The position numbers and the translations under genes were made by a program. Below are positions 50,954-62,200 of a stretch of DNA of 64,000 bases, one piece after another. Each line of letters begins with the position of its first letter. Within the stretch, counting starts at the first letter, position 1. Source of the DNA: Porites lobata. Lineage: Eukaryota; Cnidaria; Anthozoa; Scleractinia; Poritidae. The notes beneath the pieces are model-generated. The model was not told the DNA's origin. It worked only from the letters and a program-made list of their open reading frames with translations, and ran no database searches. The stretch is from NCBI GenBank assembly GCA_942486035.1, contig CALNXK010000128.1:1576501-1640500 (forward strand). The letters are read 5' to 3'.

Positions 50954-51800
50954 TGGGGCAGTTTCCTGTCGATAATCATCAAACAACCGACAACTTCATA
51001 AAGAAACATAACCTGGTAGATGTGAGATATGCTTTTTAAGATACACTGAGGAAACAAGGAACAAAACCGCAGAAATATGCTAAAGATGATTACACGAGCA
51101 GGACATATCTATTTTGTTACTGTTTCCAGTGTACAATAGTATAGAGAGTATAGTAGAAAAATAATAATGATAATAATAATTAAATGGAGCAGAATGCAGC
51201 CTGAAGGTGCTAGATGCATCATAACTGGATTGATTCCGGAAGCGAGTGTACATGCGTGTTAGTTAGCTACTGAAAATATCACTAGAGTCAACGTCTGTAA
51301 TGTGAACCCGTATTAAAGTAACTGTCTCACGCAATATAGGCACGTTCAACACTAGGAACTGTCCACCAAATTAACCAAAACATAAAAATAAATGCGTAAA
51401 ACGGATAATTCAACGCAAAGTGGAATGTTGTTAAGAGAGGAAAATTTCATTGACGTAAATGAATTGCGCCACAAATTAGTGAGATTCTGCTCCCGAAAAA
51501 TGTTATTTTCATCCGCGATATAGTATTATGTTATATTGGTAAAAATCAACTGAAGAATGTTGCCCCTGTACTTCGATTTTCTCTTGTTCCGAGAATTTCA
51601 CTGTTAGTAACAAGTCTAGGTAACTTACGGGATTGACTTTCAGTGTAGCAAAAAAAAAACCTCTTTTCAAATTAGACGTTAAAAGGAGCGGACTTTTCCT
51701 TATTTGTTTTTCGTAACTATCTATGAAATAGTTAGTTCGTGCATCAATTAAATTGATTATTTGAGGTGTTTTTATGGGACTTTGTTAACCATCATTTAAG

Positions 51801-52298
51801 ACTGGTTTTCATATGTCGGGAAAATCACAGACTGTCGGGGATTTTATTGTTTCCCGACCGTCCCAGATTTTGCCGACTAATGAAAACATCCCCGATCGTC
51901 TGGAATTGTCGAGGACTAATCTGGAGAATCGGGAGTGTTTCTATTTTTCCGGCGCGTCCCAGATTTCTGCGATGGTGGGCGATTATTCCCGACAAATGAA
52001 ACCTCAAATTTGTACCGTCGGGGACGTCGGCGATCGGCGATGGATTTCGGGGTTATATGCTTCTGATTTCTCTCATTACCAATCCTCTAAATTGCTGGGC
52101 TCCAGTCCTCCTATCACAGATAAACATGGCGTCTCTGAGACAGGGACTTTGATCCAAGAATAAAAATGAATTTGCGTTCTTTCGGCGATTAACCCATCTT
52201 GCGAACCCTCCTGAAGGTCGGCAAGCTCAAAAGTTAAATTTCCCTTTGATCCTCCCTGGGATTTTGCAAAAACCCGTGACATATGTGCTAAAACCAGG
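51801..52298. mobile_element. Inverted-repeat element, ACTGGTTTTCATATGTC end
   Basis: Left ACTGGTTTTCATATGTCGGG; right GTGACATATGTGCTAAAACCAG. The interior repeats CCCGACCGTCCCAGATT-like units. About 500 bp. Confidence 0.65.
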
Positions 52299-52502
52299 CG
52301 TTTCGTTGTCGTGTAAATATGTTATATCGGCAACATCTTGCAGGTTTTCCAGCGTAGAATATGGAGGCTTAAAAAAAAGGCGTTTTCCAGCGTAGAATAT
52401 GGAGTAAAAAAAAGGCGAAAAGAAACATGAATAAAATTTTTACTCAACATTGCCGTGTGACCAAGTGGTGTGGCCCCAAGTGTGTAAACAATACAGAAGT
52501 CG

Positions 52503-52727
52503 TTACGTCACGTTGCCATGGTCACAAAATTTCTGGATCTCAACAAACTGTGGTCCTGCAAATATGGCAGAAAAAAAGAAAAAATGGACATGTATGAATT
52601 TCCTGTCCATGACCCCACTGATAGCCCATACATTTCTTCCATCGTTCGACAATGCAAATGGCCATCTCTGTCAGGAAATATTGTTGAAATCCAGAAATTT
52701 TGCTACCATGGTAACATGACGTCACAC
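52503..52727. mobile_element. MITE-like inverted repeat with GACGTCAC end (copy 2)
   Basis: TTACGTCACGTTGCCATGGT at the left; CCATGGTAACATGACGTCAC at the right, with inner AAATTTCTGGAT/ATCCAGAAATTT blocks. Pairs with 7314-7540. Confidence 0.75.
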
Positions 52728-53456
52728 CTTTCTCTTTATAAGCCCTTTTCAGCTATTCATTCGCGTGGTACAAAACCGCCTTGCTGGAGAGCAAGAAACG
52801 CACTGTAAATGACCAGCTGCTAAAGGCCTAATGGATGCAAAAAAAAGATTCCCTCATAAAGCCAGTCTCGACCCCAGTGCGTATGCTTCCGACACCTCTT
52901 TTGTCCGTGGCAGTCATGCGTGGAACAGCTCTAGGATAGATCAGATTGCTTTTAATGCGCGCTATTACAAGCATGCGCAAACGGAGAGTGTTGTCATTCT
53001 CTTCGTCATTCCTGACCCTAACGCTCTTCGACGCATCAGCGATATCAGAAATGTAAGCACCTCGGTTACACCAGGGTCGAGAATGGAATGTCATAGAGGG
53101 TCCTTCTCGTGCGAAGACCAATCGTTTCGTTTGCATACGAGGACAGTATAAAGTATCAAGCCATCTTTTTCGAGTCATTTCTCCCGAGAGAAAAGAAATT
53201 ATTGTTATTCATTAAGTTATGGAGAAAATAAGTCACTCTTTCCAACCCTCATTTTATTTATTTATTATTTTATTTATTTTTATTTACCAAAGCGGGCGAT
53301 TTAGACAACCCACCGTTACACATACAAATACAGTCAAGAATGAAAAAATATTTGACACATATTTCATTATTCACACCCTCAAATGACAAAAATATTCTCT
53401 AAAAAAATGTCCGCAATTAAATACCACACTCCACTTGTTCAAAAGATGCATAACGC

Positions 53457-53566
53457 TAGCCTCCCACAGCATACCGCCATTTTTGTCTTGTAACGCAAGG
53501 GTCTCCTCTCTTTCTTTGGGGAGGAGCGTTGCGTGACGTGAAAAAAAACGGCTGCGTGGGAGACTA
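53457..53566. mobile_element. 110-bp TAGCCTCCC element with degraded 9-bp duplication
   Basis: TAGCCTCCCACAGC on the left and GCTGCGTGGGAGACTA on the right. Flanks GCATAACGC and GAGTAACGA match at six of nine. Same TAG...CTA architecture as 50144-50323. Confidence 0.7.
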
Positions 53567-54273
53567 GAGTAACGATAACCATTGGAAAAATCATTATCCA
53601 ATGAAAAAGCCGTGGGAAACTCATTGCGTTAAACAATGGATAGTGATTTATCCGGTAGATAGCGCTATCAAACTATTAAACGTCACTACCAAACCTTAAT
53701 AAATAATTATATATGTTATTCGTTGCACAAAATTATTACAATCTGTGTTTTCCCTAGTACGTTACAGTACTGGACCACCAGATTACGTTATCTTTACACA
53801 AAATTTTCCTCTGCGTAAAAATGAAATTTATTCCCGAACTTCTCGAATCAAGAAAATCGAATAAAGGACGCCAATAAACGACTCTTCAAAAGACATGCAA
53901 CATGTCGCCTTGTGTGTGTCACGCAAACAAAATCTGTCCAGGAATTAACAATTTTTAAGAAATCAAATTTTAGTCTCTGGACCAAACTAGAGCAACGCGT
54001 CCAAAGGGAGAGGGGAAAGGAGGAAAGAGGCAGAGGGTACTGGGGAGAATAGGAAAGAGCTCCCTCTCTGTTTCACGGGGGCGCTTTGGCGCCAGAGCGC
54101 TGCGGAGAGCTTTTCTCTCCCTTCCCGCCCTTTTTTTGGCGCCTGTCACGCAACCACCCCGTGTCTGCGTGGTTACACAGTGATCAGGGCGGCAAAAGTC
54201 GCCGAAAGTTTGATCTCTGCTTTAGATTGGTCCAGAAACTGTACAACTAAACTGCTTGGGATCTTTAGCGATA

Positions 54274-57200
54274 TCAATCAGCCTTCTGGCGTTTTCTTTT
54301 GGGCGAGGGACTCGCGTCTCCATTGGTCTGTTCCAAGGTCTTCTTTATGTACTTGGCTACAAGCCTGGCTGGTCTCATTTGCATATCCTCATGCTGTTCT
54401 TTGGTTAGAGTTACCTGATCGCCTTTTAATCGGTCCAAAAGAGTGACACACAAGACGGCAGCCGACACATTTGCGCGATTACACATCGCCGCAAAGGAAG
54501 CACTCTCCATCTCAATGTTGAGCACACCAGCATCATGGATTTTTTGTAGGAATTTGAGTTTGTCATCCAGTGTGTAGTCGCAGAAGGCTCCATCTAACCT
54601 TCCCTGACCTGAAGGACAGTTAATGAGGAAAATCTGATTTAATTGTAGTTAGCATGGAGGGTTTGATTAGCCTGCGTAGCTGGCGGTTTTTTTTTGGGAA
54701 GAGCAATGGAGGGAAGAGCTAGAAAGCGACGAAGCCAGGAGGAGAATATAAAGGCGGAAAGCTTGGTCGCTTGGTCGCCTCCAGTCATGTCCAATACTGC
54801 CGCACTGTTACGGACCGTTAAGAGCAGATGACGGAACGTACGCCCCGTACAAACCGTCAGCATTGCTAACAGTCTATATTGTGAGTAGATACGAAGCGTT
54901 CATCTCATTATTATATCAGGGCACAGTGCGTTACGGTTCGAAACGGTCCGTATGCTTGATTGATACGGTCTAGACCTCTCGCGACTTCGTCGCTCGCGGC
55001 CAAACAAGGCTCGCTCCGCTCGCCAAGAGGTCGACTTGTAGCAAGTCTAGATACGGTCGTAAATTCCTCGTTATCTAAGCCATAAAGCAGAACAAGTACG
55101 CTCCAACAATAATATTCCTCGTTCGATAAGCCGTAAACCAAAACAAGCCCGCTCCAAATCAAATATTCCTCGTTCTATAAGCCCTAGAGCGAAACAAGCG
55201 CTGGGCAAAAGTATAACATTCCACGTTCTTTAAGCTATAAAACGAAACAAGTGCGTTTCAACGGTACTATTCCTCTTTCTTTAAGCCACAAACCAAAAAG
55301 AAAGACCGAGGAACGACGAGGAACGGGATTTTCGGTTTTGGCCTCGCGAAAAATGGAACGAGAGCCAGACTACTTTTGAGTACATTTCGTTGACATCACT
55401 TCACAACTACAACGCGAAATTTCTTAACTCTACGTTTTAGGAGCAAGCAAACAAACGATAACTATAATTTCCCTTTCTCTCTCTAAATTGTGGTTCTTAA
55501 GAATTTAACTCTGGAAGAGTTCACCTACATTTGGAAAAGTAAGAAATTAGGAAAAATCGTGATACAAGTTTTGAAAGAACACAAAAACACTTGTTAAGTG
55601 ACACTTTCCTGTACCGGCTCATAACCTCTCCCCGCAACGGCTTTAGAACAGCCCTGGGTACCCAACGAGAATATAGTTCAAAACTACTTAAACATAGCAT
55701 TGATTAACGTATTTTAGTATTTAAACGGTAGATATAGGCATATTTTTATCTCCTAAAAATTTTTCATCTGTTCGGATTTCCGAGCTGAAAGTCTAGTGAT
55801 CTGAAAATTGTAGGGATCAAAACTTACCTTTTCGAAAATTTCAGCCAGAAAAAAGGCTCCCGAAAATTCTAGGTGACCTTTTTAGCGTAAAAAACCGTTT
55901 AAAATGGGCAATTTTACCTTTTTTATATGTTCGAAAATCCTAGGAGAGGCAAGCAAGCCATGCAGAAATTTTACAACAAATGTTCCCAAAATTCTAGATC
56001 TCAAATCGTCTTCCGAACAGATATTTTCCGAAAATTCACCTTGGGTGCCCCTGTTTAGAATCGAACCATGTACAAACTGCTGTACTCACTATATCATACT
56101 TAGCACGCCACGCGAGCCATGCGAAAGAAATTACAAAGAAAATAGAAAAAGCAGTATTACGGAAGAAATAACCGAAAGCTAACCGTTGTAAATGAGTGAT
56201 TAACCCTTAGCAGCGCTTAACCCTAGTCCGTAATCCTAATCCATAAAATGAGTGCTTAACCCTAAGCCGTAAAGGAGTGTCTTAATCACTGAAAGTCGAC
56301 CAAGACTCCGTAATTCTGGTTGTTTACCATTTACCACAAATTCCCGGAAATGCCGGTTGGGATGTAAATAGTAAACGTTTTTTTGGTTCGTCCCACTGGA
56401 AAATTCCAGCAACAAACGGAAATTCTGAAAAGGTAGTCCCGTTTTCCCGATTGGGACTTTCCGAATGGAAATTCGTTTACCATTTACAAATTTCTTGAGT
56501 TTCGTACCAGTTTCAAGTTGTAACTAACATCCAGTCTAGCGCGGCGCGACAATCAGGAAATTTTAGGCAAATGGTAAACGACACGTACCGTTCTTACCGA
56601 CCGAAATTTCCCAACCAAAATTTCCGGATTTTTTTTTATAAATGGTAAACAACCTCTGTAAATATTCCAGCAGAAATACCTCACATACGCATAGGGAACC
56701 AAGCAAGAAACATTTTTCTTGTATGTACACTTTCACAAAACTTTATTTTTTTCCATGGCTCGCAGATTGCCCGAACCTCGTACTTGCTTTGTTTTCAGTA
56801 CTGGTTTTTGTTTTTGACATGTTTTGAGTTCTGACGCGGATATAAATATGCATTACAAATTACTTTGTACGATGGTTTGTGAATCTGGGGTACTTACCAT
56901 TTACAGGGGAAAACTGGAAATTCCTGTTGGAAAATCAAATGGTTCGCGACATTCCGTTGTGGAAGGTTCAGAAAATATGGGCTGTGATTTGAGGCGACGC
57001 AATTTTCTAAGTCTTTCTAGTCTGTTCGGCAAATTTGGATATACTTTGTGACAGTTTGTTCTCCCACCACTAGCCTGCGAAAACATCCGTTTCTCCTCAG
57101 CTGTCTCCTCGCTCTTCGCCGACGTTCCTCCGCGCGAAACGTCCCCAGCGGCGAAGAGCGAGGATAAACGGATGTTTTCGCAGCCTATCCCACCACTTTA

Positions 57201-60200
57201 AATTACAAGATTTCCACGCGGGTAGTTTGTGTAAATGGTAAGCATGCCCCTGATCAATGAATGCCCTAGGTACCGTAAAATTCCGAAAATAAGCCCCTCC
57301 ATGTATAAGCCCCTCCAAAGATAAGCCCTCCAAACTGGTAACGCGAAAAACCCTCCGTTAAATCGCCCCTCCAAATATAAGCCCCCGGAGGCTTGTACTT
57401 GGAAAATTGCCCTCAAATACAAAGTAAAACAATGAGCAAAAACGGTAAATTTACTTCCAACTATAAGGCTAGCCCAATCGAGTTTGAAACGCAAATTTCC
57501 CTCCGTAGATAAGCCCCTCCGAATATAAGCCCCTCCAAAAACAAGCCCCTCAAAAAGAACATTTGAAAAATATAAGCCCCGGGGCTTATTTTCGGAATTT
57601 TACGGTATAGTATGAACACACGCAGCTTCGCTCCGTTACAGAAATCGCGCCGCCACAACAATTTTAGCCAGTGTGAACAGAAGCCAGCTATCCGGTATGA
57701 TTTACGTGGCGATGCAAAAGATAGCCTTAGACTGCAGGCAGTCTCTTATTTTTCTTTTTTGCAAGGGGTGAGAAGCCGCGAGAAACGAGAGCGGGGCTAG
57801 TGGCATTGAGCAAAGAAGGACGACCGCTCGCGGTCTATAAATGCCTTCCTTCCAGCTCACCTTCATAAAAGTCATGTGTGCACATGGTATCACCCACAGC
57901 TGTCAATATATCACCACTGCAATCTAATAACTCTTTCTGAAGCTGTTTATCCAGCGGGGTTGGAAATCTCACCACCTTGCCTAAGATCACCTGAAAAACG
58001 ACAGAAAACGACAGTGTCAAGGCAAGTTTATTTGGTAAGAAATAGAAATGATGTACGAGAAAAGGACAAAAAGAAGCAGTAGGGAGAGAGAGAGGCGAGC
58101 CTCCCTTCAAACCGTCCCCTGTCCCCTAAGTACATTTGATAATCATCCCCGGGCTGAGGACTGTGAACGGCCAGTTTAGTTTCAGGCCAATAAGAGTGGT
58201 TAAAATAGCCCTTGATGAATGCGGGTAATGGAAAGCTACTACAATACATGGAAGCAAATTGAATAACCATGAATAATCGAATTGAAAATCGACCTGCTCT
58301 GTCTTCAACTTTCTTTTTTTGTTTTTATAGTTGTGGCTATTTCTCTACAATATTATTGATCCACGTTAAAGTTAATATCAACGGAATTTCCATATAAAGA
58401 AGGGTACAAACAAGGAGATGTTAAGCCCATGGGATTCACATTCCAGCAGCCCCAGGTTTGATTCAACCCCTGAGGATTTTTGGATGTTGTATTATTTGTC
58501 TGAAATTGTTTGAGTAGAGTGGAGGTCCCATAAACTTAGATAGACCATGCCTTCCAATATAAACTATACAATACATTTTTAACTTCAGTACATGTACACT
58601 GATTTGAACACTTACTTAAGAAATACCCTTTGCTTTTAGTGGGAGCCAAATGCAAGTAAATGCCCACTTTTTACATTTCAATAAAGCAGCAATTTTGTGT
58701 CTAGTCACAGTACCTGCTCACTGAATGGTTCCAAAAGAGCATTGACTGCTCTTGTTGTTATGACAACTGTTCCAGGCTCCAAACCTTGGGAAGAAACAGA
58801 AGAGACTGATCAATGCACTCAGTATTGCTTACAGCACCTGACATAATGTAAATGGTACACTTCCAGTCTCCCCCTCCCCACTCCACACCTCAGGGAGAGG
58901 TAAATGGTAAATGGCAATGTCGCAAATAAGAGGACAACCGTATTTGTCCTCTTTACATGTGAACAATAAGCCTGGGCATAAGCATCTACCACGAAAGAAA
59001 TAAAACCCTACAAAGAACAAGACAACATTTCATACTGAACACAACACATCTAAAATTCTTTAACAGGAGTAAATTAATGATAACAACGTCATACCTAGGC
59101 CTCCTGATGTGCCAATACGAAAGAACCTCACGTCTTGAGCTTCTGCATAATGCAACAGTTTGAGAGTTTCATGCATGATAACCATCAAAGAGGGAACTCC
59201 AATGCCATGCTTTGTTGGTCAGAATACAATACAAGAAATCAAGCAGAAAAATACATGACACACAGTTAGTCAGGACTGTTATAAAGGCAAGTCAAGATGC
59301 CAAGCTGATGTTTCATAAACTCAATCGTTACATGGAAAATGCTAGATGCTATTTAGAGTGACTTACATTTACAGCTAAAACTGGTCCAACTTTGTACAAG
59401 ACATAGCGGTCAGACTTTGACAGGTTGCACGGTTCTTGATCTGCTTTCAAGTAATCTTTAAGTTCATTCTGTATAAACTTAGCAAATTCTTTAATGCGAC
59501 TTGTGCTACCTCCCATACACACAAACTGAAAGAGGAATGGCATATCAGAAAATTAAACCCCCGGAAGCAAACACACGTGACAGAGGCAGCATGGTGGAGC
59601 ACTTAAACTACTCCAAATCGCAAGTCCCACCCTTACTACCGCTAGCTGGATTTGTTCACAGCATCCCCGAGTGCAAATCCTAAACCACGTTTGTAAACGA
59701 CTAACTGGTTTGCCTCTGGCCAGTTGGGATTCTTAACCACACTGTTAAGTGTCATTTAAAGTATTTGTTTCAGGAATTTGCTTGGCCCGTCCAGCCACTG
59801 GCATCAGTGCTATAAATACTGCCAAGGGTAAAGAAAGGATATATTTTTTTCTTTTTATTATTAAAATTATTATTATTTATCACTTATCCTCTTTGTTCAT
59901 TTTAGCTTGAGATGGGGTCATTGAAAGAATAGTTTAGTTAATTAAAAGATCTGGTGTATATCATACTGCCCTTCAGATAAGATCCTTTTTAACTGTGTAA
60001 AAATGTAATATGGAGAAAACCTATCCACACTATAAAACAATCTTTTCACTTGTGGTCTGAGTATGAGATGGGACAGGGGTGTCAAGGCCTTAACAGAATA
60101 AACCCATCCATTTTTCTTCAAGTACACCCCTTCTGCATAGTTTGAGGAGGGAGTGGGGTAGGGGTGTGGCAGTTGAAAGGCACAAGCAGGGTAGGGAAAA

Positions 60201-61612
60201 ATTCTACAGGAGCAAATTTGGACAGGAGTTGTACAATAATGATCTTAAGATTGAGAGGTTATTAGGGTATCCCAATGCAGGAGGATCATTAACAGAAAAA
60301 TGCACATCAGAAGCAATTGATGTGGTTGTTAACTCAATTAAAATAAAACATTGAAAAACAAAGTCCTTTATAAGGGATTTGTGACATAATGACTGTTCAT
60401 TTAAAGAAACAATAGTTCCTCTTAAGGAAAAAAACACCTTTACCTTGACATCACCAAATACTTTTTTAATGTCAAGATCACCAACTCTGATTCCAATGTG
60501 AAAGAGAACGTCATCATCCATCTGTTTTAGGTGATCATTACTCACAAACTGTGAGGCTGATGATGAGTCGGTACCCTTAAATAAATCAAAGACATTCTGA
60601 ATATGATGGATTTGTGGAAGATACACACTTTATTATCCCTGATGTCAAATGTTGGTCTATAACTATTTCGTTAGCTCTTCGATTTCTAGCTGGAGAAAGT
60701 GCTGTTGATCAACAAAATATACCGTTGTTGATAGTTTAATTCTACAGATTTGCATTAATTTGTTTGTTAATTTTTTTTTCTATGTGGATAAAATCTTATG
60801 ATTTATATGCTTGTGTTAAGTCGAGGGATCTAATTTAAAATGCAAAGCCTGTTTTCTTTAATATGACGCCTATGGACAGCAGAATCTCAAATCAAGAAAG
60901 ACTTGTTCAAACGAGGCTCCCATGCTTACACTGTCCAGCTCGTGGCCTGCAGACAAAGCATTGTCACCTCTTTAAACAAGCTTAACCTGTAGCACCAAAG
61001 AATTAACTAAACACACTCTCCTTATGTTATTTTTAAAACTGTATCGAGAGAGTCCAAGAAAAGAAATAAAACAATATTAAAAAAACAACAAGGAAATCTG
61101 CGTCCCAGCATAAACGAGAACGCACACCCTAATTACGCCCATAAAGAAGTGCCAATATAAGCTTGCGTAATATAACTTGTACGAGGTCGTAACATGCATT
61201 ATGTTAACTCGTAAGACGTTCGTTTGAGTCGTTTTCTCCTGATAAGATGCTATTTGAATCCAAAAACATGTGCACGTGGATGATAAAAGTAGTGTAAAAG
61301 CGATTTTCGCTGTATTTTTAAAAACGTTTTTCAAGTGAGGTCAAAGGCCAGGGCCCGGGGCACCAAACCAAAAATAGACGTCTGGAAAATCGATATTTAT
61401 CCATTATAAAACACCAAAAGTCAAAGATCCTATACAGCTGGATATTTGTTTTTATATAACGATCCTTCTTAATTGATATTTCTAGCAAGGTTATCGCGTT
61501 AAAAGCTGGTGAATCAAAGGAGCTAAGTTCGTCTTTGCATGCAGATGACATTCACGCGGAAATCGCAGCAGTTTATAAAGATTAGGGACATTGCACTTAC
61601 GTTTAGATCCAT
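54274..61612 (-). CDS. UPP1: Uridine phosphorylase (UPP1/UPP2 family), 7 exons
   Basis: Splits uridine with phosphate to uracil and ribose-1-phosphate in pyrimidine salvage; cytosolic. Exons in transcript order: 61612-61601, 60575-60444, 59525-59367, 59209-59095, 58784-58714, 57990-57861, 54608-54274 (TGA); 317 aa, human UPP1 is 310. Motifs: GDVKFVCMGGSTSR (~45-58, phosphate side), YKVGPVLAVNHGIGVPS, FRIGTSGGLG (~131-140, R132), HDFYEGQGRLDGAFCDY (~200-218, uracil pocket Q208/R210), NIEMES (~237-242, ribose). The C-terminal TLLDRLKGDQ matches family, then an extra tail SPSPKRKRQKAD. The only first exon I can join is four codons (MDLN); no upstream in-frame ATG before a stop. Exon 2 could begin 21 nt earlier (60596) and add NVFDLFK. 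UPP1 versus UPP2 cannot be separated by eye. Confidence 0.95.
55063..55300 (+). repeat. Diverged tandem repeat, ~51-bp unit, about 4.5 copies
   Basis: Units begin ATTCCTCGTT...TAAGCC at 55063, 55114, 55165, 55218 and 55269, each followed by AAACAAG and a GCGCTCC-like block. Spacings are 51, 51, 53, 51. In the last intron of the uridine phosphorylase gene (antisense numbering). Confidence 0.8.
55640..56060 (-). repeat. Inverted copy of the AATTTTCGGA repeat
   Basis: Contains TTTCATCTGTTCGGATTTCC and GAGAGGCAAGCAAGC, reverse complements of landmarks at 16330-16610 and 20795-21035. Confidence 0.75.
56310..57240. repeat. Region with recurring TTTACCATTTAC / GTAAATGGTAAAC motifs
   Basis: ACCATTTAC or its inverse occurs near 56325, 56475, 56570, 56640, 56895 and 57230, in sequence rich in CCGGAAAT/ATTTCCG. 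Looks like a diverged inverted-repeat element whose exact ends I cannot place. Confidence 0.45.
57071..57187. mobile_element. 117-bp TAGCCTGCG element with exact 9-bp target duplication
   Basis: TAGCCTGCGAAAACATCCGT at the left; ACGGATGTTTTCGCAGCCTA region at the right is inverse. TCCCACCAC lies immediately outside both ends (57062-57070, 57188-57196). Inner arms CCTCGCTCTTCGCC / GGCGAAGAGCGAGG pair as well. Confidence 0.92.
57271..57607. mobile_element. 337-bp MITE with exact 27-bp TIRs and repeated ATAAGCCCCTCC units
   Basis: TACCGTAAAATTCCGAAAAT opens a 27-bp arm that is exactly inverted at the right. Inside, (N)ATAAGCCCCTCC recurs about seven times. If the terminal TA is counted as target, the insertion is at TA. 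In a uridine phosphorylase intron. Confidence 0.9.
59578..59875 (+). repeat. SINE-like element with tRNA-derived head
   Basis: Head GGCAGCATGGTGGAGCACTT resembles an A-box region and TCGCAAGTCCCACCC a B box. Body GGTTTGCCTCTGGCCAGTT...GCTATAAATACTGCC matches 42095-42250; the tail is (ATT)n. Confidence 0.65.
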
Positions 61613-62200
61613 TTGCAGACGATTGGGGATGGCGATCGTTTTGAACCCAACTGTGCTGCTATTTTGCAACGCAATCTACTTCTGCACAACAAAAGAACAG
61701 AACAAAGAATGAACAAATTTATGCACAGTACAGTACAAAAGAGCCCCCGGTAAGCCGTTGCAATACGTAACGACCGTAACGACCGTGACTCACGACTTCG
61801 GAACTACGATCTCATAGCCAGCGATCGCGACCATCTTGCGCAGGCTCAAGCGTGGGGTTTGGTTTCAGTCTTTTCAGGAGTTCGACTTAGGCGGAAGTGT
61901 ATTATTTTATAGTTTGCTTAAAAAGTCGACACATTTCTTAGATTGGAGAAAAAGAGTTCGATGATCTGAAATACTGCAAGAGGAGTACATCTTCCACGTT
62001 CATCTACGTAGTTGTACGTTATTTTCTCGTTATTTTTATTTTCAATGAACTGTGAAAAGTCAGGTTTGAGTCAGGTTTGACAACTCGTATGTCCCGTAAA
62101 AACGTCTGAAAAGCGGAAGTTACCAAGATACTGTTGAGAACTATTGGAAAGAAAAGGATATATTGAAGCAAGTGAAACATCTCTTTGTTGTATTTCAAAC
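61613..62200. promoter_or_regulatory. Divergent promoter region, uridine phosphorylase / coiled-coil gene
   Basis: 588 bp between two start codons. CCATCTTG at 61831-61838 is a YY1-type core, and GCGGAAGTG at 61891-61899 and GCGGAAGTTACC near 62114 are ETS-type cores. No TATA box near either start. Confidence 0.5.

Larger units (their letters stand above)
50954..54273. other. Gene-free interval between MLX and uridine phosphorylase
   Basis: MLX 3' UTR (to roughly 51400), then dispersed repeats. The paired opposite-strand frames at 52828-53178 face each other across one stretch; neither has family motifs or splice partners. Confidence 0.55.

Noticed and set aside
52828..53178. Paired 106- and 116-codon frames on opposite strands
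   Set aside because: Frames mirror each other through the same DNA, have no family motifs or introns, and sit among repeats. Chance open frames are likelier.
55063..55300. CRISPR-like repeat array
   Set aside because: Units are contiguous tandem repeats with no unique spacers, and the DNA is eukaryotic.
62144..62200. Extended N-terminus of the coiled-coil gene (about 19 more residues)
   Set aside because: The upstream codon at 62144 is TTG, not ATG; nuclear animal genes normally start at ATG, so 62201 is preferred.
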